From positions 434,001 through 498,000 of the forward strand of contig NZ_JADKRR010000002.1 of NCBI RefSeq assembly GCF_015351105.1: DNA of 64,000 nt, written 5' to 3'. This DNA comes from Clavibacter sp. VKM Ac-2872. GTDB lineage: Bacteria; Actinomycetota; Actinomycetes; Actinomycetales; Microbacteriaceae. The notes beneath the pieces are model-generated. The model saw only the letters and a program-made list of their open reading frames with translations. It made no database searches and was not told where the DNA came from. This document shows positions 45,773 to 55,700 of the stretch, one piece after another. The translations under genes were made by a program, and so were the position numbers. The number at the start of each line of letters is the position of its first letter. Positions within the stretch are counted from its first letter, which is position 1.

Positions 45773-48700
45773 TCACGCGGCGCCGATCACGGCGAGCACC
45801 TGCCCGGGCGCGACCTGCTCGCCGGGCCGGATGTGCACGTCGAGCACGCGGCCCGCGACCGGCGCGCCCACGACGGACTCCATCTTCATCGCCTCGACCG
45901 CCAGCACCGCGTCGCCGACGCCGAGGAGATCGCCCGGGCGCACGTCCACCCGCCAGACGGTCGAGGTGAACGGCGCCGTGACGGCCGTCGCGCCGGGCGG
46001 GATCGGCACGGTCGCCGCCTCGACGACGGGCGGCTCGTCGCGCACGTCGAACTCGCCCGACAGGCGCCAGCGTGCCTTCTCCTCCTCGAACGCGCGCGTC
46101 TGGGTGTCGCGGAAGTCGCGGATCGACGCGTCGTTCGCCCGCAGGAACGCCTGGTGGTCGGCGAGGGAGAACTCGCCGTCCTCGGTCTCGTAGTGCCCGC
46201 GTCCGGCGTCCGTCTCGGCGCGCAGCTCCAGCAGCTCCTCGGCGCCGAGCGGGTACCACTCGATGCGGTCGAAGAAGCGCAGCGCCCACGGATCCTCCTG
46301 GAAGAGCCCGCCGCGGCGGAAGCGGTTCCAGATCTGCACCGTGCGGCCCACGAACTGGTACCCGCCCGGTCCCTCCATCCCGTAGATGCAGAGGTACGCG
46401 CCGCCGATGCCGACGGAGTTCTCGGCGGTCCACGTGCGCGCCGGGTTGTACTTCGTGGTCACGAGGCGGTGGCGCGGATCCAGCGGCGTGGCCACGGGCG
46501 CGCCGAGGTACACGTCGCCGAGGCCGAGCACGAGGTAGCTCGCGTCGAAGACCGTGCGGAAGACGTCGTCGACCGAGTCGAGGCCGTTGATGCGGCGGAT
46601 GAACTCGATGTTCCACGGCGTCCAGGGCGCGTCGTCGCGGACGCCCGCCATGTAGCGCTCGATCGCGAGGCGCGTCGCCGGGTCGTCCCAGGAGAGCGGC
46701 AGCCGCACCTTGCGCGACGGTACGACGAGCTGCCCGGTGGGCGGGATCTCGTCCTCCAGCTCCTGCAGCAGCCGGGTGACGGCCGTGGCCTTGAGCACGC
46801 GCGCGTCGGTGCGGACCTGGAGCGAGCGGATCCCCGGCGTCACCTCGAGCACGCCCGGCGGCATGTGCTCCTGCAGCCGGGTCATGAGCGCGTGCACGCG
46901 CATGCGGAGCGCGATGTCGAGGGTCATGTCGCCGTACTCGACGAGCACGTTGTCGTCGCCGTCGCGGCGGTACGCGACGCCCGGGCGCGCGTCGGTGGGC
47001 TCGAGCCGGCCGATCACGCCGTCGTCGCCGTCGCCGCCCGCGCGGATCACCTGGAGCGAGGCGCGTGCGTCCACGAGCGACGCCGCCGCGGCCTCCGTCA
47101 CGGGCACGAACCGCACGGTGTCGCCGGGGCGCAGCTGGCCGAGCTTCCAGAGCTCGCCGCTCGCGACGACCGCCGGGCACACGAAGCCGCCGAGGGACGG
47201 GCCGTCGGGTCCGAGGATGATCGGGGTGTCGCCCGTGAAGTCGATCGCGCCGACCGCGTACGGGGTGTCGTGGATGTTCGACGGGTGCAGCCCCGCCTCG
47301 CCGCCGTCCTCGCGCGCCCAGCCGGGCCGCGGGCCGATGAGCCGGATCCCGGTGCGCGCCGAGTTGTGGTGCACGCCGTAGTCGGTGGCGTACAGCACGT
47401 CGATGTCGGCGCGCGTGAAGAAGTCGGGTGCCGCGTGCGGGCCCTCGGTGACGCCGACCTCCCACGTCGAGGTGAGCGCGGGCCGGCGGTGCGCCGGGGT
47501 GGGGCCGCCGATGATCCCGAGGCGCGCGCCCGCGGGGAACGCGGGGTGGTCGGCGTCGGAGTCGGGGGATCCGGGCCGCAGCACGTCGCCCGCGAGCAGC
47601 GCCCGGCCCGCGTGCCCGCCGAAGCGGCCGAGCGTGAAGGTGGACGCGGATCCGAGGTACGCGGGCACGTCGATCCCGCCGCGCACGGCGAGGAACAGGC
47701 GGAGGCCGGGCCCGTCGGCGCGGCCGATCGCGAGCGTCTGCCCGGCGGCGACCTCGAGCGGCTCCCACATCGCGGCCGGCTCGCCGTCGACCGTGACCGG
47801 CGCGGGCGCTCCCGTGACGGCCACCACCGACGCGGTCGAGAAGCGCAGCACGGGTCCGTCGGCCGTGATCTCGAGCCCGGGCGCGCCCTCCGGGTTGCCG
47901 ACCGCGAGGTTCGCCTCCGCGAGCGACACCGGATCGAACGGGCCGCTCGGCGGCACGCCCACCTGCCAGTACCCGAGCCGGCCGGGGAGGTCCTGCACCG
48001 TGGTCATGGTGCCGGGGGAGACCACGTCGATGCGCGGCGCCGGGTCGTCCGTCTCGTCGAGCGTCGACGTGGAGTGGGTGGCGGTGCGCAGCTCGATGTC
48101 GTCGGTGAGCGCGCGCAGCAGGCCGATGTTCGTGACGATGCCGTCGATCCGGGAGCCGTCGAGCGCCTCGCCGAGGAGGTCGAGCGCGTCGTCACGGGTC
48201 TCGCCCGTGGCGATGACCTTCGCGAGCAGCGGGTCGTAGGAGGCGGAGACCTCGAGGCCGGTCTCGATCCAGCCGTCGACGCGGATCCCGGGCCCGGCCG
48301 GCAGCACGGCCTGCGTCACGAGGCCGCTCGACGGGAGGGAGCCCTTCGCCGGGTCCTCGGCGTAGACGCGGGCCTCGACGGCGTGGCCCGTAGGCGTCCA
48401 CTCGCGCGTGAAGAGGTCGTCGGGGAGCCCCGCGGCGCCGTCGCGGGCGAGCCGCAGCATCAGCTCCACGAGGTCGACGCCGTGCACCTCCTCGGTGACG
48501 GGGTGCTCGACCTGGAGGCGCGTGTTCACCTCGAGGAACGCGGCCTCCTCGCGCACCGGGTCGTAGACGAACTCGACCGTGCCGGCGCTGCGGTAGGAGA
48601 CCGACTCCGCGAGCGCGCGGGCCGAGGCGTGCAGCTGGGCGCGCACGTGGTCGGGCAGGGCGGGGGCGGGCGCCTCCTCGATGACCTTCTGGTTGCGGCG

Positions 48701-49426
48701 CTGGAGCGAGCAGTCGCGGTCGCCGATCACGGCCACGCGGCCGGTGCCGTCGCCGACGAGCTGCACCTCCACGTGCCGGGCCGGACGCACGAGGCGCTCG
48801 AGGAAGATCCCGGTGGATCCGAACGCCAACTCCGCGAGCCGCGTCACCCGCGCGAACGCCTCCCGCACCTCATCCGCCGTCGCGCACGCCTGCATGCCGA
48901 TGCCGCCGCCGCCGCCCGTGGCCTTGAGCATCACGGGCAGGCCGATGCGCGCGGCCTCGCGCACGGCCTCGTCGGCGTCGGCGAGGAGCCCGGTGCCGGC
49001 GAGCAGGGGCACGCCGGCGGCCTCGGCCAGCTCGCGCGCGGTGTGCTTCGCGCCGAACGCGAGGATCTGGTCGGCGGTCGGCCCGACGAACCGGATCCCC
49101 GCCTCCTCGCAGGCCGACGCGAACTCCAGGTTCTCGCTGAGGAACCCGTAGCCGGGGTGGATGAGGCCGGCCCCCGTCGCGCGGGCGGCCTCGATGATCG
49201 CGTCGATGCGCAGGTACGACTCCCGGGGCGCGGCCGGGCCCAGCCGCACGGCCTCGTCGGCCTCGCGGACGTGCGGGGCGGCCCGGTCGGCGTCGGAGAA
49301 GACCGCGACCGTGCGCATCCCCATGGCCTTCGCGGTGCGGATCACGCGGCACGCGATCTCGCCGCGGTTCGCGACGAGGACGGTGGCCAGGTCGAGCGCG
49401 CGGCGCTCGCCGCCGGCGCGGCTCAC
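45773..49426 (-). CDS. Urea/guanidine carboxylase (biotin-dependent, stand-alone)
   Basis: Biotin- and ATP-dependent carboxylase of 1217 aa. The biotin carboxylase part (about 12–460) has VLVANRGEIACRVIRTAKAM, the glycine loop KATGGGGGIGM (168–178) and the motif FLEVNTRLQVEHPVTEEV. Two allophanate-hydrolase-subunit-like halves follow (KipA/AHS2 about 470–780, KipI/AHS1 about 800–1110), forming the carboxyltransferase. A C-terminal biotinyl domain has the attachment Lys1181 in EAMKMES. There is no fused allophanate hydrolase. Start GTG 49426 overlaps the DUF1989 gene by 4 bp. Such genes were named urea carboxylase, but many linked to DUF1989 pairs have been shown to act on guanidine; specificity is not decidable here. 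Confidence 0.9.
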   Translation of the reverse strand: MSRAGGERRALDLATVLVANRGEIACRVIRTAKAMGMRTVAVFSDADRAAPHVREADEAVRLGPAAPRESYLRIDAIIEAARATGAGLIHPGYGFLSENLEFASACEEAGIRFVGPTADQILAFGAKHTARELAEAAGVPLLAGTGLLADADEAVREAARIGLPVMLKATGGGGGIGMQACATADEVREAFARVTRLAELAFGSTGIFLERLVRPARHVEVQLVGDGTGRVAVIGDRDCSLQRRNQKVIEEAPAPALPDHVRAQLHASARALAESVSYRSAGTVEFVYDPVREEAAFLEVNTRLQVEHPVTEEVHGVDLVELMLRLARDGAAGLPDDLFTREWTPTGHAVEARVYAEDPAKGSLPSSGLVTQAVLPAGPGIRVDGWIETGLEVSASYDPLLAKVIATGETRDDALDLLGEALDGSRIDGIVTNIGLLRALTDDIELRTATHSTSTLDETDDPAPRIDVVSPGTMTTVQDLPGRLGYWQVGVPPSGPFDPVSLAEANLAVGNPEGAPGLEITADGPVLRFSTASVVAVTGAPAPVTVDGEPAAMWEPLEVAAGQTLAIGRADGPGLRLFLAVRGGIDVPAYLGSASTFTLGRFGGHAGRALLAGDVLRPGSPDSDADHPAFPAGARLGIIGGPTPAHRRPALTSTWEVGVTEGPHAAPDFFTRADIDVLYATDYGVHHNSARTGIRLIGPRPGWAREDGGEAGLHPSNIHDTPYAVGAIDFTGDTPIILGPDGPSLGGFVCPAVVASGELWKLGQLRPGDTVRFVPVTEAAAASLVDARASLQVIRAGGDGDDGVIGRLEPTDARPGVAYRRDGDDNVLVEYGDMTLDIALRMRVHALMTRLQEHMPPGVLEVTPGIRSLQVRTDARVLKATAVTRLLQELEDEIPPTGQLVVPSRKVRLPLSWDDPATRLAIERYMAGVRDDAPWTPWNIEFIRRINGLDSVDDVFRTVFDASYLVLGLGDVYLGAPVATPLDPRHRLVTTKYNPARTWTAENSVGIGGAYLCIYGMEGPGGYQFVGRTVQIWNRFRRGGLFQEDPWALRFFDRIEWYPLGAEELLELRAETDAGRGHYETEDGEFSLADHQAFLRANDASIRDFRDTQTRAFEEEKARWRLSGEFDVRDEPPVVEAATVPIPPGATAVTAPFTSTVWRVDVRPGDLLGVGDAVLAVEAMKMESVVGAPVAGRVLDVHIRPGEQVAPGQVLAVIGAA

Positions 49427-50115
49427 GGCTGCACCACGATCATCCGCAGCGGCGTGCAGCTGAAGTCGTTGCACGGGTTGTTCATCTGCGGGCAGTTGGA
49501 GACGATCACCAGCACGTCCCGCTCCGCGCGCAGCGCCACCCGCTTCCCGGGCGCGCTGAGGCCGTCGACGATCCCGAGGGATCCGTCCGCCTCCACGGGC
49601 ACGTTCATGAACCAGTTGATGTTCGACACGATGTCGCGCGCGCCCAACCCGTGCCGCGAGGCCTCGGTGAGGAAGTTCTCGCGGCAGCCGTGCTGGTACG
49701 CGGTGTGGTGGCCGTAGCGGAGCGTGTTCGACTCCTTCGAGCACGCGCCGCCGAGGGTGTCCTGGCGGTCGATCTCGTTGCCCACCACGGTCATCAGCGG
49801 CCGGCCCTCGCTCGACATGAGCACCGTGCCGGTGCGGATGTACGCGTTGCCCTGTGCCACGAGGGTGTCGGGCACGCTGTAGCGCTCATCCGGATCCTGG
49901 GCGTCGTAGACCAGGCAGTCGGCGGACTGGTTGCCGCCCACGTCCACGATCGTGAGCACCTCGCCGGCGCGCACGACGGCCGACCACGGGGCGAGCGGCG
50001 CGACGCGGTCGTCGCGCACGACGCGGCCGTCGACGAGCGACGCGCCCCAGTCGAGGACGGCATCGGGCGCGTGGACGGCGCCGGTGGGGACGGTGGACGC
50101 GAGGACGTGCGTCAT
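49423..50115 (-). CDS. DUF1989 protein (urea-carboxylase-associated protein 2; carboxyguanidine deiminase subunit-like)
   Basis: DUF1989 protein of 230 aa (MTHVLASTVPTGAVH). Conserved residues include VDVGGNQSADCLVYDA, LGGACSKESNTLRYGHHTAY, QHGCRENFL and NNPCNDFSCTPLRM. The Cys/His set suggests a bound metal. In the guanidine pathway two DUF1989 proteins together deiminate carboxyguanidine to allophanate; the same pair was formerly called UAAP1/UAAP2. Translationally coupled on both sides (4-bp overlaps with UAAP1-like gene and the carboxylase). Confidence 0.88.
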   Translation of the reverse strand: MTHVLASTVPTGAVHAPDAVLDWGASLVDGRVVRDDRVAPLAPWSAVVRAGEVLTIVDVGGNQSADCLVYDAQDPDERYSVPDTLVAQGNAYIRTGTVLMSSEGRPLMTVVGNEIDRQDTLGGACSKESNTLRYGHHTAYQHGCRENFLTEASRHGLGARDIVSNINWFMNVPVEADGSLGIVDGLSAPGKRVALRAERDVLVIVSNCPQMNNPCNDFSCTPLRMIVVQP

Positions 50116-50954
50116 CGGGTTCCTCTCGCTTCGCAGTGGTCGATCGAGTTCAGGTAGGCCCGCGTCAGCTCGGGGGTCGCGTGGAAGCGCGCGTCGGCAG
50201 GTCCCGTGGGGGCGCCGCGCCAGGCGTGGATCCGCAGCGGGCCCACCACGTGGTCGGTCCGCGGGTCCAACGGGTGCGGCACGTTCGCGATCAGCACGAT
50301 CAGCGGCATCTCGGCCACGAGCGTGACGTGCGTGCCGGGCCCGGCGGATCCGGTGGGCCGCAGCGCGCCGTCCTCCTCCACGCGCACACCCTGGAAGAGG
50401 GAGACGCCGGGCGGCAGGTCACGCCGGGTGAGCCCGTGCTTGGCGGCGGCCTTCACGAGCAGCGACCGGCCGCTCGGCGTGGGGCCCTCGGGCGCGGATC
50501 CGCCGTAGCGCCGGTCGTTGAGCGCGTCGGTGGAGGTGCCGCAGAGCGCGTCGTGGTGGCCGGAGGTGTCCTCGACGATGCTCGCGAGGATCCGGCCGTC
50601 GCCGCTCAGCAGCGGGGAGCCCGCGCCGAGGTACGCCTGCCACGGGATCTTCACGGTGTCGGCGACGTTCAGCCGCTCCCACGGCGCCTCCACGTCGTAG
50701 AGCACGAGGTGCGCGCACGCGTCGCCCGTGGGGTCGTCGAGGCGGAGGCGGGATCCGCGCGCCAGCACCCGGTGCGCGTACCCGCCGGGCGCCACCGTCT
50801 CGGCCCAGGTGAGCTCCTCTGCGGTGACCCCCTCCGGCCGGTGCGGCGACGAGGACGCGGGCACGTACGGCATCCACTCGCTCCGGCGGTCGGCCTGCGC
50901 GCGGGCGTCCGCGCGGGACGCGGTGACGCTGTCGGTCGTGCGCAGGTCCCTCAT
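50112..50954 (-). CDS. DUF1989 protein (urea-carboxylase-associated protein 1)
   Basis: Second DUF1989 protein, 280 aa from ATG 50954 (MRDLRTTDSV); a longer in-frame reading would run into the permease gene. Core motifs are VLYDVEAPWERLNVADTVKI, EDTSGHHDALCGTSTDALND, LPPGVSLFQGVRVEEDG and a C-terminal ADVPHPLDPR-like region. It overlaps the permease stop and the next gene start by 4 bp each. It is longer than its partner by an N-terminal extension (about 45 residues). With the partner it probably forms a hetero-oligomeric deiminase (family knowledge plus inference). Confidence 0.87.
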   Translation of the reverse strand: MRDLRTTDSVTASRADARAQADRRSEWMPYVPASSSPHRPEGVTAEELTWAETVAPGGYAHRVLARGSRLRLDDPTGDACAHLVLYDVEAPWERLNVADTVKIPWQAYLGAGSPLLSGDGRILASIVEDTSGHHDALCGTSTDALNDRRYGGSAPEGPTPSGRSLLVKAAAKHGLTRRDLPPGVSLFQGVRVEEDGALRPTGSAGPGTHVTLVAEMPLIVLIANVPHPLDPRTDHVVGPLRIHAWRGAPTGPADARFHATPELTRAYLNSIDHCEARGTR

Positions 50955-52534
50955 CGGATGGACGCCCCCGCCGGCTCGACCACCGGGATCGTCGCCGTGG
51001 TCGGCACCTCCGTCAGCCGGATCGGCCCGTCGGAGCGGTGGCGCCACGCGTGGTAGCCCCAGCCCACGAGCAGGGTCGCGCCGATGAAGAGGAGCGCGCT
51101 GTACTGCAGCCACCACGACTCGCCCGTGAGGTCGTAGATCTCGGGGCGCGGCCAGATCAGGTTCACGGCCATGGCCGCCTGGAAGAGCACGGCGGCGGCG
51201 TTGAGCGGGATCCCCCAGCGGCCGAGCGTGAACAGCGGCGTCCCGTCCTCGTCGACGCCGCCGACCGGGAAGCGCCCGCGGATCCGGGCCACCAGCAGCG
51301 GGCCCGTCACGCCGAGGTAGGCGAGGTAGAGCATCGCGATGCAGAGGCTCGAGAGCGCCGTGAAGATCGCCGACTGCCCGGCGTTGACCGCGAGCGCGAG
51401 CACCGCGCCGACGCCGACGACGACGGAGGTGAGCACCGGCGTGCCCGTGCGCGGCGAGACCCGCGCGAGCTGGCGATGGAACGGGAGGGCCTTCTCGCGG
51501 GCCATCGAGTAGATCATCCGGGTGCCCGACGTCTGCACGGCGAGCGTGCACGCGAACACCGCCACCGCGACCGCGCAGAGCAGGAGGCGGCCGCCCACCT
51601 CGCCGGCGACCGAGGTGATCACCCAGGCGAGGCCCTGCGTGGCGAGGTTCCCGTCGGTGAGGCTCGGCGCCGCGACGAGCGCGCCCACGATGAGGAGCGC
51701 CCCGCCGAGCCCGGAGACCGTGAGCGCCCGGATGATCGTCTTGGGCGTCGTCTTCCGCGGGCTGTGGGTCTCCTCGGCGAGCTCGCCCGCGGAGTCGAAG
51801 CCGACCATCACGTAGGCGGCCATGAGGGAGGAGGCGAGGAAGGCCCACACGTAGGGCTCGTCGCTCGCGGATCCCGCGGTCGTGAACACCACCTCGGGTC
51901 CGCGCTTCGGCAGCAGGAACAGCACGGCGACGAGCGCGACGACGCCGACCATCTCGATGGCGACGCCCGCGGTCGTGACCCGCGCCATGAGCCGCACGCT
52001 GAGGATGTTCACGACCGTCGTGACCGCCAGCATGATGATCCCGAGCAGCACCGCGTTCGCGGATCCCGTGGGGGAGGCGACCGACGGATCCGCGTCCGGC
52101 CCGCCCACGATCTGGAACCCGGCCCAGATGGACGGCAGCACGGCCTGCACGGCGATGGCCGCGACGGCGACCGTGAGGATCTGGCCGACGATCATCGTCC
52201 AGCCGGTGAACCAGCCGAACGTGGTGCCCGCCAGCCTGCTCGACCACTGGAAGATCGCGCCCGAGATGGGCCACGAGGCGGCGAGCTGCGCGAAGTTCAG
52301 CGCCACCAGCAGCTGCCCGACGAACACGATCGGCCACGCCCAGAAGAAGGCGGCGCCGCCCAGCCCGAAGCCGAGGCCGAAGAGCTGGAACACGGTCGTG
52401 AGGATCGAGACGAAGGAGAACCCGGCGGCGAAGGACGAGAACGGACCGACGCCGCGATGCAGCTCCTGGGCGTAGCCGGGCGGGACGACGGGAGTGGGGG
52501 CCGACGGGTGCGGCGGGAGGTGCGGGGTGCTCAA
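50951..52534 (-). CDS. APC-family amino acid/nitrogen-compound permease
   Basis: Permease of 527 aa with about 12 transmembrane helices. The N-terminal pattern GPFSSFAAGFSFVSILTTVFQLFGLGF and the region GFDSAGELAEETHSPRKTTPK are typical of APC-type permeases in urea-carboxylase clusters. The start is TTG 52534 (MSTPHLPPHP), preceded by GAGAGG at 8-base spacing; no ATG or GTG is better placed. It is the first gene of the cluster and would import the substrate (urea, guanidine or a related amine). Confidence 0.9.
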   Translation of the reverse strand: MSTPHLPPHPSAPTPVVPPGYAQELHRGVGPFSSFAAGFSFVSILTTVFQLFGLGFGLGGAAFFWAWPIVFVGQLLVALNFAQLAASWPISGAIFQWSSRLAGTTFGWFTGWTMIVGQILTVAVAAIAVQAVLPSIWAGFQIVGGPDADPSVASPTGSANAVLLGIIMLAVTTVVNILSVRLMARVTTAGVAIEMVGVVALVAVLFLLPKRGPEVVFTTAGSASDEPYVWAFLASSLMAAYVMVGFDSAGELAEETHSPRKTTPKTIIRALTVSGLGGALLIVGALVAAPSLTDGNLATQGLAWVITSVAGEVGGRLLLCAVAVAVFACTLAVQTSGTRMIYSMAREKALPFHRQLARVSPRTGTPVLTSVVVGVGAVLALAVNAGQSAIFTALSSLCIAMLYLAYLGVTGPLLVARIRGRFPVGGVDEDGTPLFTLGRWGIPLNAAAVLFQAAMAVNLIWPRPEIYDLTGESWWLQYSALLFIGATLLVGWGYHAWRHRSDGPIRLTEVPTTATIPVVEPAGASIR

Positions 52535-52733
52535 TGTTCTGGCCTCTCACGAGGGCGCGGTGAAGCGTGTGCGCCGGAGATCCGGTTGCCCGGTCGGAGT
52601 ATCTATCGAGCGATAGGTATTTCCGTCCAGTGTGGTTCTGCCCCGTATCGCCGCGGTTTCCCTCGTGTTACCGGCGTGTATCTTCTCCGGCGGCGACGGA
52701 TCCGGTCGTCGTCGTCGGCCGCTGACACGTGCG
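52535..52733. promoter_or_regulatory. Upstream region of the carboxylase cluster
   Basis: About 200 bp between the permease start and the CAR terminator. It holds the permease ribosome-binding site and the 20-bp palindrome at 52600–52619. I looked for a guanidine-I riboswitch here and found no match to its conserved segments. Confidence 0.5.
52600..52619. promoter_or_regulatory. TetR-like operator upstream of the permease
   Basis: tatctatcgagcgataggta contains the perfect arms CTATCG and CGATAG around AG, with further matching outer bases, the size and shape of a TetR-family operator. It lies 66 bp upstream of the permease TTG. The regulator encoded at the far end of this cluster (45060–45749) is the likely ligand. 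Confidence 0.65.
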
Positions 52734-52766
52734 GAGGGGCCGGCAGCGCATGGCTGCCGGCCCCTC
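52734..52766 (-). terminator. Terminator of the PPTase–CAR operon
   Basis: Perfect 14-bp arms GAGGGGCCGGCAGC (52734–52747) and GCTGCCGGCCCCTC (52753–52766) with a 5-base loop, 25 bp beyond the CAR stop. It also separates CAR from the permease promoter. Confidence 0.87.
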
Positions 52767-52790
52767 GATCTCAGTCCGCGGGCGCGGGCG

Positions 52791-55700
52791 TCACGCGGCG
52801 GCGGCCGCACGCGCCGGCGCGAGCAGCCCCAGGAACGCGAGGTCGTCCGCCACCTTCGTGATGAGCGCGTGGTCGAGCGACGGGATCTCCGGCGACCCGA
52901 GCGGGCGGACCGCACGGACGGCCTCGGCGAACGCGTCGGCGGGGATCGCCGATCCGGCGTGCGGCTCCTCCGGCGCGGCGAACGCGTGCATCAGCGGCAG
53001 GACGGACCGGGCGCGGTCCGCGTCCGGGAGCGACCCCAGCGCCTCGCGGAACCGGCCGACCCACTCCGCGTGGTCCGGGACGAGCTCGATGTCGTGGCCG
53101 TCCTCGCGGAGCCAGCCGACGAAGGTGTCGAGCGAGACGCCGTCGTCGTGGGGGTTCACGACGTTGAAGGTGCGGTGGCCCTCGGTGAGCGCGGCGCCGA
53201 TCCCGTCGATCGCGGCCGCCGTGAAGTCGGCGGGCAGGCCGTCGTAGTGGGACCGCTGCGGCTCGCCGTCGGGCCCGCGCCGGACGAACGACGCCGGGGC
53301 GAGCCCGGTGGTGAGCACGCTCCACATCAGCCGGGTGAAGACGTCGGGGAGGTTCAGCTGGCCGCGCCAGCGCGGGTGCTCCAGGATCATGTCGGAGCGG
53401 AACACGGCCACGGGGACGCCGTGCTGCTCGTGCGCCTCGCGGAGCAGGACCTCGCTCGCCCACTTGCTCGCGCCATACCCGTTGGCGTACTCGTCCCCGA
53501 CGGCCCACTCGGGGATCCGGGCGCGGATGTCAGCGTGCTCGTCGAGCGCGGCGGGCGCGGACGGTGCCGCATCGGCAGCGGCGCTCGGCCGTGCGCCGCC
53601 CGCGACGGCGACGCTCGAGACGAAGGTGACGGGCACGCTGCCGGCGGCGATCGCCAGGCGGATCACCTCGGCGGTGCCGACGACGTTCGGGCCGAACAGC
53701 GCGGTGTACGGGAGGACGTGGTTCACGAGCGCCGCGGCGTGCGCGACGAGGTCGACCCGGGCGGCCAGATCCTCCCACCGCGCGTCGTCGAGGCCGAGGC
53801 GGTGCTCGCTGACGTCGCCGGCCAGGACCTCGAGCGAGCCGGCCAGCTCGGAGAAGCGCCGGGCGAACGCGGGGTCGGCGGCGAACGCGGCGTCGAGGCG
53901 GCGCCGGGCGTCGGCGTCGTCGGCGCCGCGGACGATGCACACCAGCGTCCCGCCCGCCGGGGCGAGGCGCTCGAGCCAGTCGATGGCCAGGAACCGGCCG
54001 AGGTAGCCGTTCGCGCCGGTGAGCAGCACGGTCCGGGCTCCGGCCCGGGTGGTCGAGGCGCGCGGGACCGGCGTCGGGACGCCGCCGAGCATCCGGTCGA
54101 GGCGGAGGTCGCTGACGCGGAGGGTGGATGCGCCGGCGCCGTGCACGCGGGTCACGGTCGGCCGGTCGTCGGAGGCGGAGCGCTCCACGTAGGCGGCGAC
54201 GGCGGCGAGGTCGTTGGTCGGGTCGGTGAGCACGCCGACGGGCACCTCGGTGCCGAACACGTCCTCGAGGATCCCGGAGAACGTCAACGCGGACAGCGAG
54301 TCCCCGCCGAGGTCGGAGAACCGGGCCGCGGCGGCGGTCGCGGGGGACACCTCGGCCCCGAGGAGCTGGAGGGCCGCGCGCACGACCGTGTCGACCGTCG
54401 GCTCGTCGCCGGCGCGGTCGCGGAGGGCGGCCACCAGGGTGCCGGTCTGCTGCTCCGCGAGCGCGTCGTACAGGGCGGCGAAGCGCTCGCCGTACCGCCG
54501 CGTGAGGCGCAGGCGCAGGAGCTTGCCCGCGTCGGACAGCATGCCGTCGTCCACCGTGAACGGCTGCGGCTCGACGATCACGCCGCGGGGCACCTCGTAG
54601 GGCGCGAGGCCGTGCTCGCGGGCGGTGCGCTGGAGGGCGGCGAGGATCTCGCGCTCCGACGCCCCGGGCTCGGCCGGGACGACGACCGCGACGAGGAACG
54701 CGTGCCGGCTGTCGCCGTGCAGCGCGATCTGGTGCACCTCGGGCGTCCCGCCGTAGGTCGCCTCGAGGGACGCCACCGCGACGAACTCGCCCTGCGACAG
54801 CTTGAGCACGTTGTTCCGACGGTCGACGTACTCGTAGGTGTCGGGTCCGGTCTGCGCCATGACGTCGCCGGTCCGGTAGAAGCCCTCCTCGTCGAACACG
54901 GCGGCGGTGACGTCCGGTCGGCGGAAGTACCCGGCGATCACGGCGGCGCTCTTGACGAGGAGCTCGCCCCGTGGGTGCGGCAGGTCGGTGGTGAGGTACC
55001 CGAGCTCGGGGACGTCGACGAGCTTGTGCGCGGTGACGGGCGGCTGCTGGACGACCCCGTCGTGGAGGATGCCGCCCGCCTCGGTCGATCCGTACAGGTC
55101 GTGCAGCGTGATCCCGAGGCACGCCTCGACGTACGCGCGGAGCTCGGGCGTCAGCGGGGCGCTGGTGCAGATCGCCTGGCGGATCCGCCCGCCGAACGCG
55201 CGGACGCGCAGGTCGGCCTGGACGGCGGCGCGGACCGCATCCGGGTCCTCGCCGCCGGCGGCCAGCCGCCGCTGCTCCTCGCGGTCGCCCTCCTGACGGA
55301 GCATCTCCGCGACGCGGGGCACGAAGACGAACTCGGTCGGGGCGAAGGCCCGGAGGTCCTCGAAGAGCGTCGACAGGTCGGTCGAGGTCGCGAGCGCGAC
55401 CGTGCCGCCGCGGCCGAGCGTGGCGAGCAGGGAGGAGCGGCCGGTGAGGTGGCTCATCGGGAGGTACGCGTACCCGACGATGTCGTCGGCTGCGTCGGCT
55501 GCGTCGGCTGCGTCGGCGGCCCGGGCGGGGTCGGGGCGGAGGACGTGCCACATCCGCTCGACCATGGAGCGCGTGTACATCGCGCCCTTCGGCGTGCCGG
55601 TGCTGCCGGATGTGTAGAGCAGGAGCGCGAGCGGGTCATCGCCGGGCGCAGGGTGCCACGGGCTCCGGCGCGGGAGGCCGGCCCCGCGGGCGACGAGCGC

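Noticed and set aside
45833-49717. A 1294-codon plus-strand open frame
   Set aside because: It is the antisense shadow of the biotin carboxylase gene, whose minus-strand reading has complete biotin carboxylase and biotinyl motifs.
52535-52733. Guanidine-I (ykkC) riboswitch before the permease
   Set aside because: The cluster could be guanidine-related, so I looked for the conserved segments on the minus strand. Only a short ACTGG-like fragment is there; the paired and bulged motifs are absent.
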